In this document: piece after piece, positions 6,058-12,352 of the stretch | Numbering within the stretch: the stretch's first letter is position 1 | Layout: the number at the start of each line of letters is the position of its first letter | Virus record (IMG/VR): IMGVR_UViG_3300034061_001841 | Location: 1-36,166 of that record | Direction: 5' to 3' (one strand) | DNA length: 36,166 bases | Origin: a virus | Notes under the pieces: model-generated | Told to the model about the DNA's origin: nothing | The model's database searches: none | Seen by the model: only the letters and a program-made list of their open reading frames with translations | Position numbers and translations under genes: made by a program

Positions 6058-6318
6058 ATGACCGCCCTGCGCTCTCACACCGAAATCTGCTCGATGGAAG
6101 TCCGCCGCGCCTACACGGAGCGCTTGGGCAAAAAGGCGGGCTGGGCAAAAGCTGGCCGCGTCGTGGCCGGCCTCCTGAAGGCCGCCGCAAAGTCCGGCAG
6201 CATCAAGACCAGCACCCACTGCGGTCGCGTGAGCGGCTACAGCGTGTCCTACCTCATGGACGACCAGCAGCTCGCCGCCCTCCGCGCCGACGCCATCGCC
6301 CGCGCTGCAACCATCTGA
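6058..6318 (+). CDS. Hypothetical protein, Lys/Ala-rich (86 aa)
   Basis: It starts at ATG 6058 behind an AAGGAG site six bases upstream. The middle is rich in Lys, Ala and Gly (LGKKAGWAKAGRVVAGLL), and the end is a helix with MDDQQLAALRADAIARA. Two cysteines are present (residues 11 and 55). No family recognised. Its position as second gene after the strong promoter suggests early expression. Confidence 0.7.
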   Translation: MTALRSHTEICSMEVRRAYTERLGKKAGWAKAGRVVAGLLKAAAKSGSIKTSTHCGRVSGYSVSYLMDDQQLAALRADAIARAATI

Positions 6319-6323
6319 TCACC

Positions 6324-6515
6324 ATGACCCTCGACCAATACACCGCAGCGCTCAAGAGCCAGGACTGGTTCTACGAGTACAGCGACGACCACCGCGCCTG
6401 GCAGGCCGGCAAGGACGCGATGGAGGCCCTGCGCCTCGCACAGCGCCAGCTGGACCCCCAGGCCTTGATCTGGAACGAACACGCACCCAAAGAGTGCCGC
6501 ATCTCCCGCAACTAA
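6324..6515 (+). CDS. Hypothetical protein (63 aa)
   Basis: It starts at ATG 6324, five bases after the preceding stop. The N-terminus MTLDQYTAALKSQDWFYEYS and the following DDHRAWQAGKDAMEALR resemble small phage proteins that carry a DWxYxYSDD-type motif, for which I know no function. The C-terminus has one cysteine. No clear ribosome-binding site, so it is probably translated by coupling to the gene before it. Confidence 0.68.
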   Translation: MTLDQYTAALKSQDWFYEYSDDHRAWQAGKDAMEALRLAQRQLDPQALIWNEHAPKECRISRN

Positions 6516-6533
6516 AACGAAGGACCCACGACC

Positions 6534-6713
6534 ATGAAACCCTCACACACCACAACCCCACGCAACCTGGCTGAGTGCACGTTCGATGTCGGTTACCCGA
6601 TCGACTCGCCGCGTGCTGCTGAATCGCTGCGCGACATCGTGCTGGGCTACGGCCTGGCCGTGTGCATCGGCTTTGGCCTGGCGGCCGCGCTGGTTGCCTG
6701 GTGGTCTGCATGA
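6534..6713 (+). CDS. Small membrane protein (59 aa)
   Basis: ATG 6534 follows GAAGGACC. The first 35 residues are soluble and polar, then a hydrophobic span of about 20 residues (LAVCIGFGLAAALVAWW) ends the protein, giving a tail-anchored type topology. It overlaps the next gene by four bases (ATGA). A small inner-membrane protein in an early phage operon could be an exclusion or host-takeover factor, but no homology is evident to me. Confidence 0.65.
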   Translation: MKPSHTTTPRNLAECTFDVGYPIDSPRAAESLRDIVLGYGLAVCIGFGLAAALVAWWSA

Positions 6714-6916
6714 CTGAGCGCGACACCGGCGGCCCGGCCTACCCCACGGCCAACTACGAGGGCTACACCGAGGGCATGACCCTGCGTGACTATTTCGCGG
6801 CCAAAGCAATGCAGGCGTTTCTGTCACGAGCTGCGGCAATCACCTGCCCCGACGAAATCATCGCCGAGGATGCCTACAACGCAGCCGACGCCATGCTGAA
6901 AGCGAGGGCCGAATGA
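6710..6916 (+). CDS. Conserved small phage protein, TLRDYFAAKAM family (68 aa)
   Basis: ATG 6710 is coupled to the preceding stop (ATGA). The sequence GGPAYPTANYEGYTEGMTLR, followed by DYFAAKAMQAFL and a C-terminal YNAADAML, is a very common short protein of tailed phages of Gram-negative bacteria. Its function is unknown. It ends in ATGA overlap with the next gene, so it is translated as part of a chain. Confidence 0.82.
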   Translation: MTERDTGGPAYPTANYEGYTEGMTLRDYFAAKAMQAFLSRAAAITCPDEIIAEDAYNAADAMLKARAE

Positions 6917-7122
6917 AGTGCCCGCGCTGCGGCGCGTGGGCCGAGGTGCTCGACACGCGCACACGCTCTGATGAAACCAAGCGCCGGCGCTACGAGTGCG
7001 CCAACCTCCACCGATTCTCAACCCTCGAGGCATTCCATGAGTTCAGCAAACGAGACGCAAGTGGCGGGCAACCACTACAAGACAAAACAGATTCAACCCT
7101 GGGACTACATCGCAGCAAATGA
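6913..7122 (+). CDS. Zinc-ribbon-like protein (69 aa)
   Basis: It begins MKCPRCGAWAEVLDTRT and continues with RYECANLHRFST. This looks like a zinc ribbon of the NrdR N-terminal or Ogr type, with the first CxxC clear and the second pair reduced to a single cysteine followed by His. Metal binding may therefore use C3, C6, C29 and H33. The last 86 bp overlap the DUF3310 gene in another frame, so the C-terminus may carry little constraint. A role in DNA binding is possible but not shown. Confidence 0.68.
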   Translation: MKCPRCGAWAEVLDTRTRSDETKRRRYECANLHRFSTLEAFHEFSKRDASGGQPLQDKTDSTLGLHRSK

Positions 7123-7249
7123 GCTCGGCTACTTCGAGGGCAACATCGTCAAGTACGTCTCGCGCTGGCGGGACAAAGGCGGCATCGATGACCTGCGCAA
7201 GGCCGCGCACTACCTACAAAAATTGATCGAGCTTCAGCTCGACCGTTGA
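7037..7249 (+). CDS. DUF3310 family protein (70 aa)
   Basis: The start ATG 7037 has GAGG upstream. The sequence AGNHYKTKQIQPWDYI, then FEGNIVKYVSRW and GIDDLRKAAHYLQKLI, is the full signature of DUF3310, a short protein widespread in phages and sometimes annotated as a nucleotide kinase or SaV-like protein. Its biochemical role is unsettled. It begins inside the zinc-ribbon-like gene and is followed after 34 bp by the Sak4-like gene. Confidence 0.88.
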   Translation: MSSANETQVAGNHYKTKQIQPWDYIAANELGYFEGNIVKYVSRWRDKGGIDDLRKAAHYLQKLIELQLDR

Positions 7250-7283
7250 GATTTTCTAAACGACCCACGACAGGAACACCATC

Positions 7284-8027
7284 ATGGCTTTCAACCTTCA
7301 ATCCATCCAGCGCACGAAACGACTGCGCGCCCCCAAGATCGTCATTGCCGGCCCCGGCAAGATCGGCAAGACCACCTTCGCGGCCTCGGCCCCCACCGCG
7401 ATCGGCATCCTCACTGAGGACGGCGCCGATTACGTGGACGCGAACGCCTTCCCCCTGGCCAGCTCGCTCGAGGAGGTCTACAGCGCGATCAAGGTGCTGC
7501 TGACCTCGGACCACAGCTTCGAGAGCGTGTTCATCGACTCGCTCGACTGGCTCGAGCCCCTGCTGCACCAGCACGTGTGCGAGCAGAACAAGTGGACCAA
7601 CATCGAGGCGCCAGGCTACGGCAAGGGCTACGTGGCCGCGGCTGAGGAGTGGCGCACGCTGCTGTCGGGCCTCGAGGCCCTGCGCCAGCAAAAGAACATG
7701 GCCGTGATCTTGATCGCGCACGACAAGATCAAGCACTTCGAATCACCCCTGCACGACGGCTATGACCAGTACGTCCTGAAGCTGCACGACCGCGCTGCTG
7801 CCCTGGTGCAGGAGTGGGCGGACGTGATCGGCTGGGCCAACTACCAGATTGTCACGACCGAGTCTGATGCCGGCTACGGCAACAAGGAAGTGAAAGCCCG
7901 CACGACCGGGAAACGAATTCTTCATGTCGAGCCGCACCCCGCGCACATGGGTGGGAACCGGTTCGGTCTGAAGAACATGCCTCTCGACTGGGAAGCATTC
8001 GCTGCCGCGCTCGCGGCCAACAACTAA
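7284..8027 (+). CDS. Sak4-like RecA-fold ATP-binding recombination protein (247 aa)
   Basis: A RecA-like ATPase of the type annotated as AAA_24 or Sak4. Walker A is GPGKIGKT at residues 23-30. Walker B is SVFIDSLDW around D85. VILIAHDKIK at about 139-148 resembles the polar motif after Walker B. Sak4-type proteins are single-strand annealing recombinases that work with a cognate SSB. Here a DUF669 protein follows directly and a Cas4/RecB-type exonuclease one gene later, matching a phage recombination cassette. An alternative reading is a generic phage NTP-binding protein, as the family is broad. SD and ATG 7284 fit (AGGAACACC). Confidence 0.83.
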   Translation: MAFNLQSIQRTKRLRAPKIVIAGPGKIGKTTFAASAPTAIGILTEDGADYVDANAFPLASSLEEVYSAIKVLLTSDHSFESVFIDSLDWLEPLLHQHVCEQNKWTNIEAPGYGKGYVAAAEEWRTLLSGLEALRQQKNMAVILIAHDKIKHFESPLHDGYDQYVLKLHDRAAALVQEWADVIGWANYQIVTTESDAGYGNKEVKARTTGKRILHVEPHPAHMGGNRFGLKNMPLDWEAFAAALAANN

Positions 8028-8049
8028 GCCATCAACCAGGAGTAATCAC

Positions 8050-8529
8050 ATGGCCAACTTCAACTTCAACGCTGCCACCGTCGAGCCGATGGCCCCCCGT
8101 TCGTACGCGCCGCTGCCCAATGGCGAGTACGAGATGATCATCACCAAGTCGGACCTCAAGGCCACCAAGGCCGGCACGGGCCAGTACCTCGAGCTGGAGA
8201 TGCAGGTCGTCGGTGGCGAGCACAGCGGCCGCCGGCACTGGGAACGCCTGAACGTCAGCAACCCGAACAAGCAGGCTGAGGACATCGCCAAAGCCGCGCT
8301 TGCGTCGCTGTGCCTGGCGATCAACAAGCCCGACATCGAGGACACGGCTGACCTGCACGACACGCCGTTCATTGCGCACGTCGAGATCGACCGCAAGGAG
8401 CCGGACCGCAACCGCATCGTGGGCTACTCGAGCTCGGAAGCCGTGCCCCCTGCGCCGGCCGCCAAGCCCGCCCCCGCAGCCCGCCCGGCCGCACCTGCAG
8501 CGACTGGCGGCAAGAAGCCCTGGGCCTGA
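8050..8529 (+). CDS. DUF669 family protein, probable single-strand DNA-binding partner (159 aa)
   Basis: It begins MANFNFNAATVEPM and has PLPNGEYEMIITKSDLK and YLELEMQVVGGEHSGR, the pattern of the DUF669 family, whose members sit beside phage recombinases and are thought to act like SSB. The C-terminal 45 residues are an Ala/Pro tail ending in GGKKPWA. Classical SSBs have an acidic tip there, so this basic/aromatic end differs. It follows the Sak4-like gene by 22 bp and has AGGAG upstream. DNA binding is inferred from family and context. Confidence 0.85.
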   Translation: MANFNFNAATVEPMAPRSYAPLPNGEYEMIITKSDLKATKAGTGQYLELEMQVVGGEHSGRRHWERLNVSNPNKQAEDIAKAALASLCLAINKPDIEDTADLHDTPFIAHVEIDRKEPDRNRIVGYSSSEAVPPAPAAKPAPAARPAAPAATGGKKPWA

Positions 8530-8578
8530 TTGCACCAGGCATCCCTGTGTTCTCGCAATCAACTGAAAGGAAGTCACC

Positions 8579-8704
8579 ATGAAAAAACTGATCGCTATCG
8601 CCCTGCTGCTGGCGTCCGGCATTGCTGCCGCGGCTTGCCCCATCAACCAGCCGTACCGCTGCTACACCGGCATGAACGGCAAGCAGATCTGCGGCTGCTT
8701 CTGA
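8579..8704 (+). CDS. Secreted small four-cysteine peptide (41 aa)
   Basis: It starts at ATG 8579 behind AAAGGAAG. Residues 1-19 are a typical signal peptide (MKKLIAIALLLASGIAAAA). Cleavage before C20 or A19 would leave about 22 residues with cysteines at 20, 28, 38 and 40, ending KQICGCF, enough for two disulfides. C20 could also be a lipidation cysteine, though the AAAC box is a weak lipobox. It sits oddly between the SSB-like and exonuclease genes. A periplasmic exclusion or signalling peptide is possible; nothing here proves a role. Confidence 0.68.
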   Translation: MKKLIAIALLLASGIAAAACPINQPYRCYTGMNGKQICGCF

Positions 8705-8709
8705 GCTTC

Positions 8710-8785
8710 GGGGCCGAAAGCGGATGCTGTCGCCGGGTCCTTCGGGTGTGTGTAACCCCGGCGGCGGACGCAGCGAGTAGGCCCC
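8710..8785 (+). ncRNA. Candidate structured RNA leader upstream of the exonuclease gene
   Basis: The 99-bp gap can fold into a closed structure. GGGGCC (8710-8715) pairs with GGCCCC (8780-8785). Inside, GTCGCCGGG (8729-8737) pairs with CCCGGCGGC (8757-8765) with one G-U, and GGATGCTG-side bases can pair with CAGC (8771-8774). The loop contains TCCTTCGGGTG. No T-run follows, so it is not a plain terminator. The exonuclease start has only a weak ribosome-binding site (GAAAGAAAACG), so a translational control element or an RNA processing site would make sense. It matches no RNA class I can name. Confidence 0.4.
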
Positions 8786-8803
8786 ACCTCTTGAAAGAAA
8801 ACG

Positions 8804-10000
8804 ATGGCAACAATTCCCGAATCCCAACACACCACCGCGGCCGCGATCGTGCGGTGGTACGACAGCAAGCCCCAGGAGCACCGGCCACACATGGGCGCGT
8901 CGCTCATCGGGCACGCGTGCGAGCGCAGCGTCTGGCTGACCTGGCGCTGGGCCATGACGCCCGAATTCTCTGGCCGCATCCTGCGCCTGTTCGACACCGG
9001 CAAGCGTGAAGAGGCGCGCATCCTCGAGGAGCTGCGCGGCATCGGTGCCCAGGTCTGGGACGTGGACCCCGAGACGGGTGACCAGATCCGCGTGAGCGCG
9101 CTCAATGGCCACTTCAGCGGCAGCCTGGACGGCATTGCCAAAGGCCTGCCTGATGCGCCCAAGAGCACCGCCGTGCTGGAGTTCAAGACGCATTCGAACA
9201 AGTCCTTCAACGACCTGGTCAAGAAGAAGGTGCGCGAGGCCAAGCCGCAGCACTTCGATCAGATGACGGTCTACATGGGCCTGATGGAGATCGACCGCGC
9301 CCTGTACATCGCGGTCAACAAGGACACCGACGACCTCTACACCGAGTGGGTGCACCTGGACACCGATCGCTTCGCTGTCCTGATGGCCCGCGCTGAGCGC
9401 CTGGTCGGCATGACTGAGCCGCCCCCACGCATCAGTGATGACGCGGCCTACTTCGTGTGCAAGATGTGTTCGTTCTGGAAGCACTGCCACAACGGACTGG
9501 CTGCCGAGGCCAACTGCCGCACCTGCTGCCACGCGACACCCGTTGAGAATGCAGCATGGCAGTGCGGCAAGCACAGCAAGGAGCTCACGCATGCCGACCA
9601 GCTGGCCGGCTGCAAGCAGCACCTGATGATCCCGGCCCTGGTGCCCTATGGGGAGCCGGTGGACGGTGGCGAGGACTGGGTTGCCTACAAGCACAAGACG
9701 ACGGGCGAGTACTTCTCCAACTCCACCGGCGTCTGCAGCGACTACGGCCCCGTGTTCTCGAGCAAGGAGCTGCACAACTGCAACGGCACCCTCATGGCTG
9801 ACGTGATCGCGGTGAAGAACGAGATCCCCGGCAGCAAGGTGGCCAACGGCACGACCAATGGCCCGGACCACACGACCATGTGGGACGACATCGCCACGAA
9901 CCCGGACGACATCCCGGTCAAGGCTGAGCACCCGGCCAAGCAGGAAGAGCGCAAGAAGATCGCCCGCACCGTCAAGGCTATGGAGTCATTCAAGAAATGA
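8804..10000 (+). CDS. Cas4/RecB-type Fe-S exonuclease of the PD-(D/E)XK superfamily (398 aa)
   Basis: Recombination nuclease that probably resects DNA ends for the Sak4-like annealing protein. Nuclease motifs are visible: SLDG with D109, and LEFKTH with E126 and K128. A cysteine before the nuclease core (C39 in GHACERSVWL) and three after it (C219, C222, C228, spaced CxxCx5C) reproduce the four-cysteine iron-sulfur arrangement of Cas4 and AddB. A further cysteine cluster follows (238, 241, 242). The C-terminal 140 residues are extra to a minimal Cas4 domain and have no assigned role. The stop overlaps the next start as ATGA. Confidence 0.85.
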   Translation: MATIPESQHTTAAAIVRWYDSKPQEHRPHMGASLIGHACERSVWLTWRWAMTPEFSGRILRLFDTGKREEARILEELRGIGAQVWDVDPETGDQIRVSALNGHFSGSLDGIAKGLPDAPKSTAVLEFKTHSNKSFNDLVKKKVREAKPQHFDQMTVYMGLMEIDRALYIAVNKDTDDLYTEWVHLDTDRFAVLMARAERLVGMTEPPPRISDDAAYFVCKMCSFWKHCHNGLAAEANCRTCCHATPVENAAWQCGKHSKELTHADQLAGCKQHLMIPALVPYGEPVDGGEDWVAYKHKTTGEYFSNSTGVCSDYGPVFSSKELHNCNGTLMADVIAVKNEIPGSKVANGTTNGPDHTTMWDDIATNPDDIPVKAEHPAKQEERKKIARTVKAMESFKK

Positions 10001-10116
10001 AGAACCTGTCCTATGTGTTCGCGTGGTTTCTGATCTGGTTCATCGCCTTGACCGCGTTCGGCTTCATCGGCCGCGTCATGTACGAGGTCCTGCGTCTGGG
10101 GTGGAACCTGCTGTGA
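9997..10116 (+). CDS. Small membrane protein (39 aa)
   Basis: ATG 9997 overlaps the exonuclease stop (ATGA) and the gene ends GTGA over the next start, so it is coupled on both sides. Residues 6-25 are one hydrophobic span rich in aromatic residues (VFAWFLIWFIALTAFGFI). A basic/amphipathic end with RVMYEVLRLGW follows. Exact coupling favours a real gene. Function unknown. Confidence 0.6.
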   Translation: MKNLSYVFAWFLIWFIALTAFGFIGRVMYEVLRLGWNLL

Positions 10117-10619
10117 AGTTGTCCCTACTTGAGCGCCTGCAGCGCATGGTGATCGAGGTGGGTGAGTGTTGGGAGTGGCAAGGCGCCCTGCAGTCCAACG
10201 CGCCCGTGCCCACGATGAACTTCAACGGCAAGGTGGGCCCGGTGCGCCGGCATATCGCCGAGCACCTGGGCCTGCCGGTCGAGGGCAAGCTGGCCACCTG
10301 CAACTGCGGCAACCCGCTGTGCGTTAACCCTGAGCACGTCATCCTGGTGACCCGCAAGAAGCTGCAGCAGCGCATTGCCAAGGACATCCGGCACGCGGTC
10401 AACCCGGTGCGCATGAAGAAGCTGTCCGATCGCGCACGCGCCCAGGGCAAGCTGACGCTCGAGCAGGCCCAGGCCATACGTGACGCCGCCGGCACGCAGC
10501 GAGACATCGCGACCCGGTTCGGCGTGACCCAGGCGACGGTGAGCTCGATCAAGCGTGGCCGGACCTGGCGCGACTACACCAACCCATTCGCGCAACTCAT
10601 CGGAGGATTGAACAAATGA
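10113..10619 (+). CDS. HNH-like zinc domain fused to a C-terminal HTH; catalytic His apparently missing (168 aa)
   Basis: It starts at GTG 10113, overlapping the preceding stop as GTGA. The N-terminal half has ECWEWQGALQS and later ATCNCGNPLCVNPEHV, the layout of phage HNH endonucleases (CWEWTG then HxCxNPxCVNPxHL). Where the first catalytic histidine is expected, this protein has alanine or threonine, so cleavage activity is doubtful. Residues about 110-150 form an HTH (QAQAIRDAAGTQRDIATRFG then VTQATVSSIKRG) of the type that follows HNH domains in freestanding phage proteins. It may be a DNA-binding regulator or a dead homing endonuclease. It overlaps the RuvC-like gene by 4 bp. Confidence 0.75.
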   Translation: MKLSLLERLQRMVIEVGECWEWQGALQSNAPVPTMNFNGKVGPVRRHIAEHLGLPVEGKLATCNCGNPLCVNPEHVILVTRKKLQQRIAKDIRHAVNPVRMKKLSDRARAQGKLTLEQAQAIRDAAGTQRDIATRFGVTQATVSSIKRGRTWRDYTNPFAQLIGGLNK

Positions 10620-11092
10620 GCTTCATCATCGGCATCGACCCAGGCGCCGGCGGCGCCATCGCCATCCTGGAGCGCAGCGGGCGCCTGGTCCACGTCTTCG
10701 ACATGCCGGCCGTGGAGGTGGTCACCGGCGGCAAGGCCAAGCGCCGCGTGAGCCCCGAGATGCTGGCCGCCGAGCTGCGCCTGTACAACGTGGACGGCAC
10801 CGTGGCCTACATCGAGCAGGTGGGCGCCATGCCTGGCCAGGGGGTCAGCTCCATGTTCGCGTTCGGCGAGGCGTTCGGCCTGGCCAAGGGCGTCCTGGCC
10901 GGCCTGGCCATCCCGGTCCAGTCAGTCACCCCCGGCAAGTGGAAGAAGGCCCTGCAGCTGAACGCCGGCAAGGACGGCGCCCGGGCCAAGGCGGCCGCCC
11001 TGTGGCCGGACCAGGCTGGCGAGTTCCGGCGGGTCAAGGACGACGGCAAGGCTGAGGCAGCCCTGATTGCCTACTGGGGCCTGGCCGGGTAG
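10616..11092 (+). CDS. RuvC-like Holliday junction resolvase (158 aa)
   Basis: Phage RuvC-type endonuclease acting on four-way junctions during recombination or packaging. It begins with the first active-site strand IIGIDPGAGGA (D8). The second acidic residue is in AYIEQVG (E67). The C-terminal helix DDGKAEAALIAYWG carries the last acidic residues (about D143 and E147). Length is normal for bacterial RuvC (about 170). ATG 10616 overlaps the upstream stop (ATGA) and GGAGG lies upstream. It completes the recombination module. Confidence 0.9.
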   Translation: MSFIIGIDPGAGGAIAILERSGRLVHVFDMPAVEVVTGGKAKRRVSPEMLAAELRLYNVDGTVAYIEQVGAMPGQGVSSMFAFGEAFGLAKGVLAGLAIPVQSVTPGKWKKALQLNAGKDGARAKAAALWPDQAGEFRRVKDDGKAEAALIAYWGLAG

Positions 11093-11165
11093 CCGTTGGT
11101 CGGACTGGTGAGGTTTTCGCAATGTTGTGGTACATTCCCCATTACCGGATTAACGAGGCACAACT

Positions 11166-12122
11166 ATGGCAATCAAACCCCGCAACGGCATCTACTGGCT
11201 GGACGTGACGATCAACGGCAAGCGCATCCGCGAATCGCTCAAGACCAGCGACCCCAAGCAGGCCCAGGAGCTGCACGACATCCGCCGCGCTGAGCTGTGG
11301 CGCACCGGCATGCTCAAGACCAAGCCCAAGCGCACGTTCAGCGAGGCGTGCGACCGCTGGGAGCGCGACCGCGCCGGCAAGAAGTCGTTCTCCGACGACC
11401 AGGACAAGATCCGCTTCTTCAAGGAAAAGTTGGGCAAGCGCCAGTTGTCAGAGATCACCGCGGACGACGTGGAGGACCTCCTGCCCAAGGACGTGAGCCC
11501 GTCCACCCGCAACCGCTACCGCGCCCTAGTGCGCGCCATCCTGCGCCGCGCCAACCGCATCTGGCTGTGGATCGACACGGTGCCGGTGTTCGTGAACGAG
11601 GAAGAGCCCAAGCGCCGCGTCGCGTTCCTGACACACGATCAGGCAACGGCCCTGCTCGCCGCGTTACCGGAAAAGTACCGGTCTCCAGTCCGTTTCGCTT
11701 TGCTCACCGGGTTGCGAAAGTCGAACGTCTTCAATCTGCGCTGGGAGCAGGTCAACCTGGAGCGCGGCTGCGTGATCCTCGAGGCCGACGAAACCAAGCC
11801 TGGCGTGCGCTTCCTGGTGCCGCTGAACACCCAGGCCAAGGAGCTGCTGGGCGCCTACCCAGAGCCCCGCCATGGCCTGGTGTTCGGCGAGATCGAGCGG
11901 ATCTCCCCCAGCGTGTGGCAACGGGCCACCAAGGCCGCAGGAGCCCCGTGGCTGCGTTTTCACGACCTGCGCCATACCTGGGCCACCTGGCACGCCATCG
12001 CGGGCACTCCGATCGCTACACTGCAGGAGCTGGGCGGCTGGCAGACGATCGAGATGGTGCGCAAGTACGCGCACCACACCGACGAGCACCTGGCTGCTGC
12101 AGCGGAAAAGGTCGGGATCTGA
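11166..12122 (+). CDS. int: Tyrosine integrase (318 aa)
   Basis: Site-specific recombinase for integration at a tRNA-Ser gene. All core residues are present: R184 in TGLRKSN, K211 in DETKPG, H266 and R269 in HDLRH, W292 in GGW, and the nucleophile Y301 in VRKYAHHT. The N-terminal 50 residues form the arm-binding region (GIYWLDVTINGKRIRESL) and residues about 57-135 the SAM-like core-binding domain. The start ATG 11166 has GAGG upstream. The attP core begins 79 bp after the stop, as usual for integrases that sit beside their own site. It is last in the rightward operon. Confidence 0.95.
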   Translation: MAIKPRNGIYWLDVTINGKRIRESLKTSDPKQAQELHDIRRAELWRTGMLKTKPKRTFSEACDRWERDRAGKKSFSDDQDKIRFFKEKLGKRQLSEITADDVEDLLPKDVSPSTRNRYRALVRAILRRANRIWLWIDTVPVFVNEEEPKRRVAFLTHDQATALLAALPEKYRSPVRFALLTGLRKSNVFNLRWEQVNLERGCVILEADETKPGVRFLVPLNTQAKELLGAYPEPRHGLVFGEIERISPSVWQRATKAAGAPWLRFHDLRHTWATWHAIAGTPIATLQELGGWQTIEMVRKYAHHTDEHLAAAAEKVGI

Positions 12123-12123
12123 T

Positions 12124-12140
12124 GGGCACGTTTTGGGCAC
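12124..12140 (+). repeat. Left pair of GGGCAC direct repeats (putative integrase arm sites)
   Basis: GGGCAC occurs at 12124-12129 and again at 12135-12140, 11 bp apart. The same pair in the same orientation and with the same 11-bp step occurs at 12332-12348 on the other side of the attP core. Symmetric flanking pairs one helical turn apart are what arm-type integrase sites look like. The first copy begins just after the integrase stop codon. Confidence 0.6.
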
Positions 12141-12200
12141 AGTCGCCGGACGGGCCCTGTCACGGGCGCCGCGCCGGCCGCGGCCAAGTGCCTGATTATT

Positions 12201-12261
12201 TGGCGGAAGGGGTGGGATTCGAACCCACGGTACAGCAATGCTGTACACCGGATTTCGAATC
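12201..12261 (-). other. attP core: 3' half of a tRNA-Ser
   Basis: Read on the minus strand, this stretch ends in the T-arm GGGTTCGAATCCCA, an acceptor strand and CCGCCA. It is preceded by the long variable arm (GTACAGCATTGCTGTAC) and by an anticodon loop TTCGAAA with anticodon CGA. The 5' half of a tRNA is absent: the expected partner arm CCGGA reads TCAGA. It is therefore not a functional tRNA gene but a segment identical to the 3' part of a host tRNA-Ser(CGA). Integration there would rebuild the host gene. It lies directly after the integrase. Confidence 0.88.
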
Positions 12262-12270
12262 TGATCCGGC

Positions 12271-12297
12271 AAAAAAGAGCCCGGATTTCCCGGGCTC
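12271..12297 (-). terminator. Rho-independent terminator of the leftward late operon
   Basis: On the minus strand, GAGCCCGG and CCGGGCTC form a perfect 8-bp stem around a 5-base loop, followed at once by six T residues (12276-12271). It stands downstream of the holin gene and just before the attP core, so it ends the long leftward late transcript and keeps it from running antisense into the integrase. In the prophage it would mark one edge. Confidence 0.9.
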
Positions 12298-12319
12298 AAG
12301 GTCGCATGGCAACTGCGAA

Positions 12320-12348
12320 GGCACATGTGCCGGGCACATCCCGGGCAC
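12320..12348 (+). repeat. Right pair of GGGCAC repeats plus palindrome GGCACATGTGCC (putative arm sites)
   Basis: A perfect 12-bp palindrome GGCACATGTGCC (12320-12331) runs into GGGCAC at 12332-12337 and 12343-12348, 11 bp apart. This mirrors the left pair near 12124-12140. Together they flank the tRNA-derived core at roughly equal distance. Integrase or excisionase binding is inferred from geometry. Confidence 0.6.
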
Positions 12349-12352
12349 AAAA

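Noticed and set aside
8369-9931. 520-codon minus-strand frame opposite the exonuclease
   Set aside because: Low-complexity His/Val/Arg-rich translation without motifs. The plus-strand frame carries the nuclease and Fe-S signature residues.
12201-12270. A functional tRNA-Ser gene
   Set aside because: Only the 3' half from the anticodon loop to CCA is present. The acceptor 5' strand, D-arm and 5' anticodon strand are missing, so it is an attP core.
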